Shown here piece after piece: positions 10,627 to 21,390 of a stretch of DNA of 64,000 nucleotides; position 1 is the first letter of the stretch, and each line of letters opens with the position of its first letter. A program made the position numbers and the translations under genes. A model generated the notes under the pieces. The model saw nothing but the letters and a program-made list of their open reading frames with translations. It was not told the origin of the DNA and searched no databases. Source of the DNA: Ryuthela nishihirai (Eukaryota > Arthropoda > Arachnida > Araneae > Heptathelidae); NCBI GenBank assembly GCA_038380435.1, contig JAWZYU010000006.1:36830501-36894500 (forward strand), written 5' to 3'.

Positions 10627-11250
10627 AATAATTCAATTAGCCTTTTCAATTAATTATTTAAATGTTTATTGTCTACAGACATTTTCCTGTGATACGTTAT
10701 TACCGAATTGTTCGAGAAACTGCCAGCTCGTAAACGTTGGAAAAGTTATTCCACAAAAAAAAAATGGAGTTAAAAATGTAGATTGAAACTTACAGCACTT
10801 TAAATTTTGGGGGATATCTGAATGAACTGCAATTTTGGTCATTTATTGCGAGGGCAATAAGAAGATCTCTTCTCCAGATAAAAAGAGATTAAAATTTCTT
10901 TCCTTAAGTATTCGTCTCACAACGTGCACTCTCGAAACTCGAAACTCTTTCGACTCTCGAAAGCACTTTCTAAAACGAAAGGACTGCTCTTCGCTGCTCT
11001 TCGAAACTCAAAGTCTGCTCTTAGAAGTCAAATAACCAGTTTCTAAAAGTTGGAAAAAGTACTCAACAGCAAAGGAATTAAAAAAGAAGAAGTTGAAAAT
11101 GTAAAACAAAACTCACAACACTTCTACGTTTAGCAATATCTAAAGAATCGGCATTTCAGTTACTCTTATTACTTGGTAGTAATATGATCTCGTGCTTCCA
11201 AATAAAAGAGATTAAGACTTCTCTGGAGATGCCTGTCGTTGCACGTTCAG

Positions 11251-11717
11251 CTTTTTTGTTGCCTCGGTAACGAAGGGAAATTGAAGAGCAACAATTAACT
11301 CGAAGCACGTGCACGGACATCTCTTTCTCTCGACTTCTGTTTTTAGATTTCCAATCTCTGATGAAAACTACCCTCCCTGCAAAAGTCTGGATTATTTCAC
11401 CTTAGTTCCCTACCGATTGGTCGAATTACCTTCCCAGTAAAACGTATTAAGGAAGGCTTAAATTATATTTAACGTTAATGTGTTACGCCATGCTAGAACT
11501 TTGGGAAATATTTCTTTAAGCACTTAGTGCTATTTCGGCGGGAGGAGTGAATTGTTTGTGAAGCTGCTTAAACTGTTTTTTAATAACTTGCTAAGAAATT
11601 TGTTTTCTTTAATATTTTTTTCTGACGTTTTTTCTATAAAGTTATTTAGTTTGAGCTGAAGTATCAGAAGTTTAGAACTAAAATAACACGTATCTCCTTT
11701 GGCGAATATGAAATTTT
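11251..11717. other. No gene recognised
   Basis: Unique-looking sequence between the satellite and the next SINE. I see no supported gene or repeat. Confidence 0.4.
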
Positions 11718-11729
11718 CGTTTTCAATAT

Positions 11730-12048
11730 CCAGCTGGATCAGCGTAGAGATTTATCTCCGCAAAACTCCCCGCCCTGCCCACGGTCGGTAGGGGACACTA
11801 GTGGGTTTGGAAAGGCCGTCGTCCATCGGATGGGACGTTAAGTCGTGGTCCCGTGTGCGGGAGAGCCATACCCTGTGCACGTTAAAGAACACACTGGATG
11901 GCCTTGACGGGAGGCTACCATCTGTCTTCCAACAGCTGTTCCAGTGGGTCACCTCCCCCAACCTTCTCTGAGCATTCGGGGCCCATGTGACCAGGCCATT
12001 TAGCCCATGGTGTGCAAAAAAGTGCCGCTCAGAGGTAAAACAACCCAA
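11730..12048 (+). mobile_element. SINE-A, 5'-truncated, with target duplication
   Basis: The copy starts just downstream of the B box (CCAGCTGG), so it lacks the tRNA head, yet it is flanked by the perfect 12-bp duplication CGTTTTCAATAT (11718-11729 and 12049-12060). It therefore truncated during insertion, as LINE-driven copying predicts, rather than decaying later. It sits in the left target duplication of the next SINE. Confidence 0.9.
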
Positions 12049-12060
12049 CGTTTTCAATAT

Positions 12061-12394
12061 ATAGGCGGAGGTGGCTCAGTCGGTAGGGCGCGGGGCTCCT
12101 AATCTGCAGTTACACATTTCCCCGCCTAGGTCAGTATGGGACACCGACGGACTTGGAAAGACCGCCGTCCATCGGATGGGCCGTTAAGCCATGGCTGCGT
12201 GCGGGACAGCCATACCTGTGCATGTTAAAGAACACGCTAGATGGGCTTGACGGGAGGCTACCATCTGTCTAGTAAATGCTATCCAGTTAGCCCTCTCCTC
12301 CACGCCTTCTCTGAGCCCTCGGGGTTCTTGTGACCTGGTCATTTAGCCCACTGTGTGCAAAAATGTGCCGCTCAGAGGTAAAAAAGCCAACAAC
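12061..12394 (+). mobile_element. SINE-A, older copy with B-box deletion
   Basis: The A box is present, but the B box and following bases are deleted. The body and tail are diverged. Flanking TTTTCAATATAG and TTTTCAAATAG are consistent with an eroded target duplication. Confidence 0.8.
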
Positions 12395-12631
12395 TGGTTT
12401 TCAAATAGAATAATTTCCATTTTTTCAGCTTCTGCACCCTTAAAAACATAATTAGAACTACCAGTTGATTCGCATAATGCAAATAGTATTATTTTGCTAG
12501 TACTTATAAAACATAAAAAGAATTTCGCATTTATCTTTTAAAACGAAGAATGGAATTTCCTACCTCCATTTTAGAAAACGACCAAATCGCTGAGCAAATG
12601 CAATATCCGATTGCCCCTTTACTACCGCTGG

Positions 12632-12819
12632 GAAGGGGAAGTTAGCTCAGTCGATGGCGAGCTAGATCTGTGTTCTGCAGTTCTCAGGTTCGAGTCCCAT
12701 CCATGCTGGTGTTCAGATTTATATCCGTAAAATCCCCTCGCCCTGCTCTGGTCCGCAGGACACACCGATGGGTTTGAAAAGACCGCCGTCTTTCGAATGG
12801 TACGTAAAGCCGTGGCCCT
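12632..12819 (+). mobile_element. SINE-A, head and half body
   Basis: A diverged tRNA head and the first part of the body stop after CCGTGGCCC and abut a minus-strand copy, making a head-out inverted pair. Confidence 0.75.
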
Positions 12820-13206
12820 TGTTGTTTATACCTCTGAGAGGCAATTTTTGCATATAATTGGCTAAATAGTCAGATCACAAGGACCTCTGAGGACTGAGAA
12901 GGTATGGGATTACTACCCATTACCTACCGGAGAGATATTAGGAGGCAAATGGTAGCCTCCCGTCAAGGCCCTCCATCGTGTTCTTTAACGTGCAGAGGGT
13001 ATGCCTTTCCTGTCCACGGGTGACGGCTTTAACGACCTATCCGATGGACGTTGGCCTTTCAAAGTCCATCGGTGTCCCATACTGACCGAGGGCAGGGCGA
13101 GGAGTTTTGCAGAGATAACTCTCAACGCTGGCCCAACTGGGACTCGAACCTGGAAACTGCAGATTACGAGCCTGCCGCGCTACCGACTGAGCCACACCTG
13201 TCCCAT
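12820..13206 (-). mobile_element. SINE-A, older full-length copy
   Basis: Tail, body and head are all recognisable but diverged. It directly joins the truncated plus-strand copy on its left. I see no target duplication for the pair. Confidence 0.8.
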
Positions 13207-13273
13207 ACAGTCGTTATAAACAGAGAATCCATCTCGTATGATCTGTTTATTTTTAACATCTCTTTAAAAAAAA

Positions 13274-13650
13274 TGGGGGTAGCTCAGTCGGTAGCGCGTC
13301 AGGCTCGTAATCTGCAGTTTCCAGGTTCGAGTCCCAGATGTGCCAGTGTTGAGATTTATCTCCGCAAAATTCCCTGCCTGCCCTCGATCAATATGAGACA
13401 CCGATGGATTTGGAAACGCCGCTATCTATCAGATGGGACGTTAAACCGTGGTCCGCGTACGGGAGAGCCATATCCTGTGCACGCTAAAGAACATGTTGGA
13501 TGGCCTTGATGGAAGGCTACCATCTGTCTCCCAATAGCTGTTCCAGTGGACCCGCTCCCTCAACTTTCTCTGAACCTTCGGGGTCCTTGTGAATGGCCCA
13601 TTTAGCCCATTCTTTGCAAAAAAAGTGCCCCTCAGAGATAAAACAACCCA
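13274..13650 (+). mobile_element. SINE-A, moderately diverged
   Basis: Head, body and tail are complete with scattered substitutions. ATCTGTTTA occurs about 30 bases upstream and directly downstream; it may be the target duplication if the A-rich run between belongs to the insertion. Confidence 0.82.
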
Positions 13651-13782
13651 CCCCATCTGTTTAAAAGCTCGTTATAAAGAATAAAGAATAATGTTAACGC
13701 ATTATAACAAATCCATGTTAAACCTGTACTATCTTTTTTCCCAAAGATGACAAATCCTGAAATCAAATTATACAAACCTCGG

Positions 13783-14171
13783 GTTGGGTTGGGTTGTTTT
13801 ACCTCTGAGCGGCACTTTTTTGCACACCATGGGCTAAATGGCCAGGTCACATGAACCCCGAAGGCTCAGAGAAGGTTGGCGGAGGGGACCCACTGGAACA
13901 GCTGTTGGGTGACAGATGGTAGCCCCCCGTCAAGGCCAACCAACGTGTTCTTTAACGTGCACAGGGTATGGCTCTCTCGCACACGGGGCCACGGCTTAAC
14001 GTCCCATCCGACGGACGGCGGCCTTTCCAATCCCATCGGTGTCAACTACTGACCGTGGGCAGGGCGGGGAATTTTGCGGAGATAAATCTCAACGCTGAAC
14101 CAGCTGGGACTCGAACCTGCGAACTATAGATTACAAGCCTGGCGCGCTACCGACTGAGCCACCCCCGCCCT
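13783..14171 (-). mobile_element. SINE-A, full length
   Basis: The target duplication is ACAAACCTCGG (13772-13782) against ACGAACCTCGG (14172-14182). The tail has an extra GGGTT repeat. Confidence 0.92.
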
Positions 14172-14182
14172 ACGAACCTCGG

Positions 14183-14690
14183 ATTTACGAATTATATCTT
14201 AGCTGCCTTATCCCCCAGAAGACAAAGTTACCCCTCACAAAACAGTTATTATTACCACGCCACAAAAAACTGTCAGATTTGTGCAGACAATTTGCCTCAG
14301 AAACGTGCGATATTTGAAGGCGCTCGATTATCCCTCCGATTTTATGCTTCAGCATCCTTGGATGTTCCTTACTGCTCTAAACATGTCATCTCTTAAGACG
14401 CAAGTTGCCTCCAGAAACATGCCCACGTGCTGCTCTCCCTCCGTCTGAAGCGCAGTGAAGAAGAGAAATTGCAGTGTCGATCAATCATCTCTGGTTGAGC
14501 GCTAACGAAACCTAATCTCTTACTCCGATCGCTGGAAACGCAATGCGAGACTACACGTCGAGTGAGAAGAAAATGGCCGCGCTCAAAACGAAGGCTAATG
14601 CTAGCTGATTATTCAAAAGTTTATTCATTTTTGCAAGTTGTTTTTAAAAACAGAGCGAGTGTTTTTACTTCGTCATCAATCCATCTCTCG
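14183..14690. other. No gene recognised
   Basis: Mixed-composition sequence. I see no supported open frame, repeat or element. Confidence 0.4.
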
Positions 14691-14699
14691 TTATATCTG

Positions 14700-14870
14700 T
14701 TCGACCGTTTTCTGTTTGTCTGTCCATTCGCTCAACGTCCGGATAGGCTCTCTTCAAGAGCCATCCAACGTATTATTCAATATACACAGGGTATATCTCT
14801 CCTACACATGGGATCACGACATTACTCCCATCCAAAAAACGAAGCCTTTCCAAGTACATTGATATCCCTA
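14700..14870 (-). mobile_element. SINE-A body remnant leading into the 107-bp array
   Basis: Diverged body text (CCATCCAACGTATTATTCAA, GCCTTTCCAAG) shows that the array to the right grew out of one minus-strand SINE-A copy. Confidence 0.75.
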
Positions 14871-15535
14871 CTGACCATCACGTAAGAAAGGAGATTTAGT
14901 GGAGATAAATCTCATCTTTGGAAAAGCCGGGATTCGAACCTGGGAAATGCAGATTACGAGCCTGGCGCATATCCCTACTGACCATCACGTATGAATGAAG
15001 ATTTAGTGGAGATAAATCTCATCGTTGGAAGAGGCGGGATTCGAACCTGGGAAATGCAGATTACGAGCCTGGCGCATATCCCTACTGACCATCGCGTAAA
15101 AATGGAGATTTAGTGGAGATAAATCTCATCGTTGGAACAGGCGGAATTCGAACCTGGGAAATGCAGATTACGAGCCTGGTGCATTTCCCTACTGACCATC
15201 ATGTAAGAATGGAGATTTAGTGGAGATAAATCTCATCGTTGGAACAGGCGGGATTCGAACCTGGGAAACGCAGATTACGAGCCTGGTGCATTTCCCTACT
15301 GATCATCATGTAAGAATGGAGATTTAGTGGAGATAAATCTCATCGTTGGAACAGGCGGGATTCGAACCTGGGATACGCAGATTACGAGCGTGGCGCATAT
15401 CACTTCTGACCATCACGTAAGAATGGAGATTTAGTGGAGATAAATCTCATCGTTGTAACAGGCGGGATTCGAACCTGGGAAATGCAGATTACGAGCCCGG
15501 CGCGCTACCGACTGAACCAAACCCTGTCCCTTGCA
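14871..15535 (-). repeat. 107-bp tandem array made from the SINE-A tRNA head
   Basis: Six junctions (CTGACCATCA or close variants) fall at 14871, 14978, 15085, 15192, 15299 and 15406, an exact 107-bp period. Each unit holds the B-box side of the SINE tRNA head (GGATTCGAAC on the plus strand, the B box reversed) plus the next ~60 bases of the SINE. The A-box side is missing from all units but the last, where GCTACCGACTGAACCA restores the SINE's 5' end. Units are very similar, so expansion was recent or homogenised. This is a satellite being born from a SINE. Confidence 0.9.
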
Positions 15536-15985
15536 AACGAACATCCCGACAAGCATTAGTTACGAAGTTCCTAACTAAAAACCTCGGTGCACCAATACAA
15601 GCCTCATACTTTTATGAAAAATGCACCTTGTGTACCTAGAGCGAGTGAGAATATGCAAGTATAAACAAGGAAACGACCTAAATAAATTATCTACGAGCAT
15701 TTTTGATGAGCCGTAGATGGAACTTCGCAATCTCGAAATCGTTACTTTTGTCCACAGGCGAAAACCGATAAGTTATGTTTTCTTATCATCTGAACACGTG
15801 TTTAGTAAAATGATGAATAGCCGCAATGATGTAAAATGCTCCGATAGAAATCTCACTGATGCACCGTAATATATCATTTCGCAAGACATTAATCCATACA
15901 TTATAGATTTGCTTGATGGATATTACTTTCTTTTTAACTAGTATTATAACTTCTCTGTTGCAGTATAACATTGAGAATAGTTAAC
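15536..15985. other. AT-rich, no gene recognised
   Basis: I see no supported coding or repeat structure between the SINE array and the pyrimidine tract. Confidence 0.4.
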
Positions 15986-16655
15986 GAAAGTTTCAGCTCC
16001 TTCTCTTTTTTTTCATATTTTTTAATTTTTTCTTTTCTTGATGTTTCGTTATCTTTCTTTTCTTGGTTTCCACTCTTTCCCTCCTATTCCCTTGGTGTTC
16101 TCTTTCTCTCCTTTTCTTTTGTGTTCAGCTCTCCCCCCCCACACTTTTTTTTTTTTATGATCAGCTCTTTCCTTTTCTTGGAATTCCTCTCTTTTTCCTT
16201 GATGCTCCCGCCCTTTCTCTCCGTTTCCATCGGTGTGCCGCAGTTTTTCCCCTTTTCTTTTCTGTTTTGCTCTTTTCCCTTTGGTGTTCCGCTCTTTCTT
16301 TTGTTCCTCCATGTTTTCGTTTCCCTCCCTTTCTTGAAGTTATCTTCTTTCTCCATTTCTTGGTGTTCTGCTCGCTCTCCATTTCTAGGTGTTCCGTTTT
16401 TGTCTATTTTTCCCCTATGTTTTGTCTGTCCTTTCCCTCCTTTTCCTTGTTTTTCCGCTTTCTTTCTTTGGTCCTTTGCTCTTTCTCTCCATTTCTTGGA
16501 GTTTCTCTATTTTCTCTCTTTTCCTTGATATACTACTCATTCTCCCTTTTTTTGGAATCCTCACTTCTCTCTTTTTTTGGTGTAATCCTCTTTCTCTCCT
16601 TTTCCCTTGGTGTTGAGCTCTTTCTCTCCTTTTCCTTGGTGCTATCACAAGTTTC
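15986..16655 (+). repeat. Polypyrimidine tract with degenerate ~33-bp periodicity
   Basis: About 670 bases of almost pure C/T on this strand, with recurring CTCTTTCTCTCCTTTTCC followed by TTGGTGTTC. The best-kept adjacent copies near 16560-16650 are about 33 bases apart. Long open frames here are phenylalanine/serine/leucine-rich low complexity and not genes. Such tracts can form triplex DNA. Confidence 0.75.
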
Positions 16656-16691
16656 TATCTGCTCTTATTAGCCGCTACGTCCTTAAGGAAG

Positions 16692-17471
16692 CGGGGGTTG
16701 GTTCAGTTGGTAGCGCGCCAATCTCCTAATCTACAGTTCTCAGGGGGGCGGGGGGGGGGGGGGGGGGGGGGCTCAGTCAGTAGCGCGCCAGGCTCGTAAT
16801 CTGTAGTTCCCAGGTTCGAGTCCCAGCTGGGTTAGCGTTGAGATTTATCTCCGCAAAATTCCCCGCTCTGCCCAAGGTCAGTAGGGGACACCGATGGGCT
16901 TGGAAAGGCCGCCGTCCGTCGGATGGGACGTTAAGCCGTGGCCCCGTGTGCCGGAGATCCATACCCTGTGCACGTTAAAGAACACGCTGGATGGCCTTAA
17001 CGGGAGGCTACCATCTGTCTCCCAACAGCTGTTCCAGTGGGTCCCCTCCCCCAACCTTCTCTGTCCATGTGACCTGGCCATTTAGCCCATGGTGTGCAAA
17101 AAAGTGCCGCTCAGAGGTAAAACAACCCAACCCAACAGTTCTCAGGTTCGGCTTCCTTTTGCCAGAATTGAGCTTTATCTCCGTTAAACCCCTTTCCTGC
17201 TTTCTGTCAGAAAGGGGACACTCTGGGCTTGTAAAGGCCGCCGTCCTTCGTATGGGACGTTAAGCAGTGGCTCTGTGTGCAGGAAAGTCATACCCTGTTC
17301 ACGTTAAAGAACACTCTGAATGGCCTTGACGAGAGGATATCATCTGTCTGCCAACACCTCTCCAGCGCATCCCCTTCCCTCAATCCTTCTCTGAGCTCTC
17401 GAGGTCTTTGTGACCTGGCCATTTAACCATTCTTACAAAACAAAAATGCCGCTCATAGGTAAAACTACCCT
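16692..17471 (+). mobile_element. SINE-A, old copy, split by a younger one
   Basis: The head is at 16692-16744; the rest resumes at 17147 with the B box (AGGTTCGG) and runs to a diverged tail (GCTCATAGGTAAAAC). The younger copy interrupts it just before the B box. Confidence 0.82.
16745..17134 (+). mobile_element. SINE-A with poly-G leader, nested in older SINE-A
   Basis: The perfect target duplication ACAGTTCTCAGG lies at 16733-16744 and 17135-17146. The normal GGGGCGGGGGTGG leader has become a run of about 24 G residues that has consumed the first bases of the A box region (GCTCAGTCAG remains). The body has one short deletion. Confidence 0.92.
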
Positions 17472-18180
17472 TGTTGCACAAAATTACCATGTTCCCTGCT
17501 TTAAATAGCTCATGATAGCGTCCAGTCATTCAAGATCCTGGAAGAGAATGCCTGCCACCACTTCCTCATAACCTTGCCTAATGAAGTGTAAAAATGCTGT
17601 GGCCTTAGCTGCACTTGCCAAGCAACTGGTGCAAAACCAAGAGGTTTAAAAGTCTGTCTTTGTCTTTGTTTTTTAAACATTTCTCTATTTCCGATTAATA
17701 TCATATAGTTTCACAACTGTGCGTTTCTTACTGTGTGTTTCTTAAATTCATTTTATAATTTTGCGGAGAAAGTTTTTATTGAAAAATCTTTCCCCCTCTT
17801 TCAGAACTCGGAAGATTTTCTATAACATACTGAATGCCAATATCCATGTCGTAAGTTTTAGTTTTGTGTACTATATTTACTTATGTTTAGATCTTGTATA
17901 ATTGGTATTCTAGCACTGTAAGCGAGACATGGAAGATAGTCAGAATTCAAATATTTAATCGCACCATTATTTACAATGGAATTTCAGTAGTGCAAAATAT
18001 TGCGAAATCCACCATCAATCATTTCTACGTTAAAATAGTCAAGATTCGGAAAACAAAATTGTTTCTTTGTAACTCTTCTAACAGTTCTCTATGATGGCGA
18101 CGACCAGAATAATCCCTTTCAATATTAGTCGTCTGTAAGTTAGAATTAAATTCCTGTTAAGATCCAGTTCAATAAGCATT
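17472..18180. other. No gene recognised
   Basis: AT-rich DNA after the SINE pair and before the minisatellite. I see nothing that I can support. Confidence 0.4.
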
Positions 18181-18936
18181 AACAGGGTTTGAATATTATT
18201 CACCGTAGTTATCGATTTCTTCAATCCTAAACTCAATCGATTTTCTCAATCCCAACTTCAATATATTTAAATTACCACAGCAGTCATCATTTATTCAATC
18301 CCAACTTCAGTATATTTAATTAACCATATCGATTTTCTCAATCCTATACTGAATATATTTGAATAACGAAAACTGGTATCAATTTCTTCAATCCCAACTT
18401 CAGTATATTTAAATTATTACAGCAGTCATCAGTTTATTGAATTCTAACTTCAATATATTTGAATAACCAGAGCAATTATCAATTTCCTCAGTCCTAAATT
18501 CAATATATCTAATTAACCAAAAAAGTTATCGATTTCCTCAATTTTACACTTAATATATTTCAAAAACCACAGCAATTATCGATTTCTTCAATCCTAACCT
18601 CAATCTATTTGAATGACTGCAGTAGTTATTAATTTCCACAATTCTAACCTCACTTTATTTGAATAACCACAACAGTTGTCGATTTACTGAATCCTAACAT
18701 AATTAAATATGAATATAGCAGTTATCGATTTCTTCAGTCCTAACGTCAATATATTAAATAAACACAGCACTTATCGATTTACACATTCCTAACCACATTA
18801 TATTTAAATAATCACAACAGTATCGATATCCTCAATCCTAACCTCATTTAAATAACCACATTCTTCAATTCTAACCTCAATATATATTTGACTAACCACA
18901 GCAGTTACCAATTTCTTCAATCCTAACTTTAATATA

Positions 18937-20314
18937 CACTACAGGAAAAAAAGATTGCAACTCCTGGAAGGATCAATGACATTTTATTGAAACGCAGGCA
19001 GCTGTTAACATATACTGAGATGTGCGATTGATTACATCATCAAAACAAAATATTAAAACTATCACTTTAAAGTGGTATAATTAGTATGATGTTGAACCGC
19101 CCCGTGCAGCAATGCATTCTTGAACACGGCGGGGAAGGCTATCATACAGATCTATAATGTCCTCCTGAGGGATAAAACGCCAAATAGCGCGAAGTCTCTG
19201 TTCCATTTCAGCGACAGTGGTTGGTGCACCTCTTGGGTGTTGTTGGAGTTGTCGGTCCATCATGTCCCAGACGTGTTCAATACGTGAAAGGTGCGGCGAG
19301 CGTGTTGATCATAGTAGTACCTGAACATTTTGCTAGTGTAGATACTGCAGACTAATGCGGGCTGTGTGGGGACGGGCGTTATCTTGCTGGTAAAAGATTC
19401 CGTGCTGCTGAACAAATGGGACAGCCACTGGCTGCAAAATGTTGGAAACATATCATTGGGCAGTTAAGAGATCCCCTTATGATGACCAGTTCTGACCGAG
19501 ATGTCCGACTAATGGCACCCCACATCAAGATATCAGGTGCTGGGGCTGTATCATGAGATCGCACACACTGGGTGACGTTCCTTACCCCTAGATGACGATG
19601 AACACTTTGTCTACCGTCGTGCTGATCAAGATGAAAACGAGATTCGTCACTAAACATCACTCTTGTTACTTCCAGTTCTGTCTGAGGCCACACCACTGCA
19701 GATGTGCTTGCATGTGGGCAGATATTAAGGGCAAACGCAGTGCCGGAAGATAGGCTTGTAATGAACTGTAAAAGCCTGTTGTTTACCGTCCGTCTGGTAG
19801 GTATTCGATGTGTTACCTGTTGCCAGTCCTTTTGCAGCTGCGTTGTAGTCGCGAATCTGTCACGCAATGCCATGTATCGCAAATGCCGGTCCTGTCGCTC
19901 CATGGTCATATGTCGTCTTCCTGATCTTTGTCAACGTGTGCTGGATTCTTCTTGAACCACTGGCGCCATATGTATACGATGGTGTTGGGATTGCGGCCAA
20001 CAAGGATGGCCATATCTCTGTACGACAAACTAACTTCTCTAACGCCGATAATTCTTCCACGCTCAAAGTTGTTAACTGTTGGAATGGCTGTCGACGTCTG
20101 CGTAAGGGCATCTTTAGTGATTTAGAACAATTTCCACAACGTTTTGTCAACCAGGGACTTTGTTTGCCTTTATCTGTGTTTGACGTCTCCGCACCTGTGA
20201 TATCAGCTCGCGCCTATTCAATCGTTTTGATCATCCTGCAAACCTAATCATTTTCATGAATTTACATTACTATCGCCTCCCTAAATTTCGTCACATTTTT
20301 TATTTCCTATAGTG
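18937..20314 (-). mobile_element. Tc1/mariner-type transposon, 1378 bp
   Basis: The ends CACTACAGGAAA and TTTCCTATAGTG are inverted repeats. Each is bordered by TA, the duplicated target of this superfamily (18935-18936 and 20315-20316). The insertion lies inside the 50-bp minisatellite, so it is younger than the array. The single transposase frame on the minus strand is broken. Confidence 0.9.
19081..20250 (-). pseudogene. Tc1-like DDE transposase, frameshifted
   Basis: The N-terminal helix-turn-helix region lies near 19860-20150 in shifted frames. The frame at 19379-19909 gives ERQDRHLRYMALRDRF, then the first catalytic region VMFSDESRFHLDQHDGR and ILMWGAIS. After frame changes around 19270-19450, the C-terminus DMMDRQLQQHPRGAPTTVAE at 19081-19263 carries the last catalytic-side helix and ends GGSTSY. 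The order matches a complete ~340-residue transposase, but stops and frameshifts prevent expression. The enzyme would cut and paste the flanking inverted repeats. Confidence 0.88.
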
Positions 20315-20656
20315 TATTTAAATAAATACAGCAGTTATCGATTTGCACAATCCTAACCTCATTATATTTGAATAACCACAACATTTATTGATTTTCTCAA
20401 TCATTACCTCATTATGTTTGAATAAACACAACAGTTATCATTACCTCAATCATTACTTCATTATATTTGATAACCACAACAGTTATTGATTTCCGTAATC
20501 CTAACCTCATTTAAATAACCACAGTGGTTATCGATTTCTTCAATTCTAACCTCAAAATATTTGAATAACCGCAGCAGTTATCGATTTCCTCACTATACTC
20601 AATATATTTGAAGAACCACAGCAGTTATCAATTTTTTTCAATTCTAATCTCATTAT

Positions 20657-20870
20657 TAGCCGTCCCGTGGCCGATTGGTTAGCGCGCTTGGCTACAGAAC
20701 TACGGGACCTGGGTTCGAGCCCCGGGTAAGGCATGGTTGTATGTGTTGTTTTTCTGCTGAGGTCCTGCCATCCTCTCAGATCTTCTACTGTGGCATTTAA
20801 ACTGACAGGCTCCTGTCAGACCTCTGTGGCAAGCAGCTGCTTGAGGGGGTATTTATTATTTATTTATTTT
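20657..20870 (+). mobile_element. SINE-B: second tRNA-derived SINE family
   Basis: The tRNA-like head has an A box (TGGCCGATTGGTTAGCGCGC) and B box (GGGTTCGAGCCCC). The body includes TTCTGCTGAGGTCCTGCC and CTGACAGGCTCCTGTCAGAC, and the tail is TATTTATT-rich. The perfect 12-bp target duplication TAATCTCATTAT (20645-20656, 20871-20882) marks it as a recent insertion in the minisatellite. It shares no body sequence with SINE-A. The head keeps tRNA shape but is not a functional tRNA gene. Confidence 0.92.
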
Positions 20871-21086
20871 TAATCTCATTATATTTAAATAGCCACAAGA
20901 GTTATCGATTTTCTCAATCCCAACTTCGTTTGAACAACCACAACAGTTATCTATTTTCTCAATCATTACCTCAATATATTCGGATAACCACCGCAGTTAT
21001 CGATTTCTTCAATCCTAACCTCACTAAATTTAAAATAATCACCACAGTTGTCGATTTAGTCAATCCTAACTTCATTGAATATGATT

Positions 21087-21250
21087 AATCAGAGCAGTTA
21101 TCGATTTCTTCATTTCTAACTTCAATATATTTGAATGAACACAACAGTTAGAAATAAAGAAATCGATAACTTCAATATATTTGAATGAACACAACAGTTA
21201 GAAATAAAGAAATCGATAACTTCAATATATTTGAATGAACACAACAGTTA
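21087..21250. repeat. Inverted and duplicated segment within the 50-bp minisatellite
   Basis: A 24-base piece of the unit (ending TTCATTTCTAAC) reappears reverse-complemented after 26 bases (GTTAGAAATAAAGAAATCG), and the piece with the inversion is then repeated once in tandem. This shows inversion followed by unequal exchange or slippage. Confidence 0.85.
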
Positions 21251-21390
21251 TCGATTTTTTTCGATCATAACCTCAATATATTTGAATAACCAGAGCTGTT
21301 ATCGACTTCCCCATCCTATGTCCAATATCCTTTACCATAGCAGTTGTCGATTTTCTCAATCCTAAACTCATTAAACCTGAATAACTACAG

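Larger units (their letters stand above)
8440..11250. repeat. Degenerate ~240-260 bp tandem satellite with scattered partial copies
   Basis: Shared landmarks recur in order: GTGCGTGGATTAG, a GATGGCTT/GATGACTT box, TTTAGAAGT, AGTTCGAAAA, a CAGCA/CAGGAGAAAAA stretch, TTTACAGCACTTT-like text, a GGCATTT box and GAGATTAA. The better copies run about 9300-9555, 9556-9790, 10690-10925 and 10930-11240; partial copies with a different left half lie at 8450-8610 and 9195-9345. Copies are perhaps 60-75% alike by eye, so the array is old. Two SINEs (9908-10626) split it. No coding function is apparent; short open frames here are chance. Confidence 0.6.
18181..21390 (+). repeat. Minisatellite, ~50-bp unit, about 35 copies left
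   Basis: The unit reads roughly CAGTTATCGATTTCTTCAA, TCCTAACCTCAATATATTTG, AATAACCACAG. Copies vary by substitutions and small deletions. A Tc1-like element (18937-20314) and a SINE-B (20657-20870) split the array; both are flanked by array sequence. A small inverted segment lies at 21087-21250. Confidence 0.88.

Noticed and set aside
15971..16671. 185- and 202-codon Phe/Ser/Leu-rich frames resembling membrane proteins, and Lys/Arg-rich frames on the other strand
   Set aside because: They arise from a polypyrimidine tract; composition alone explains the open frames.
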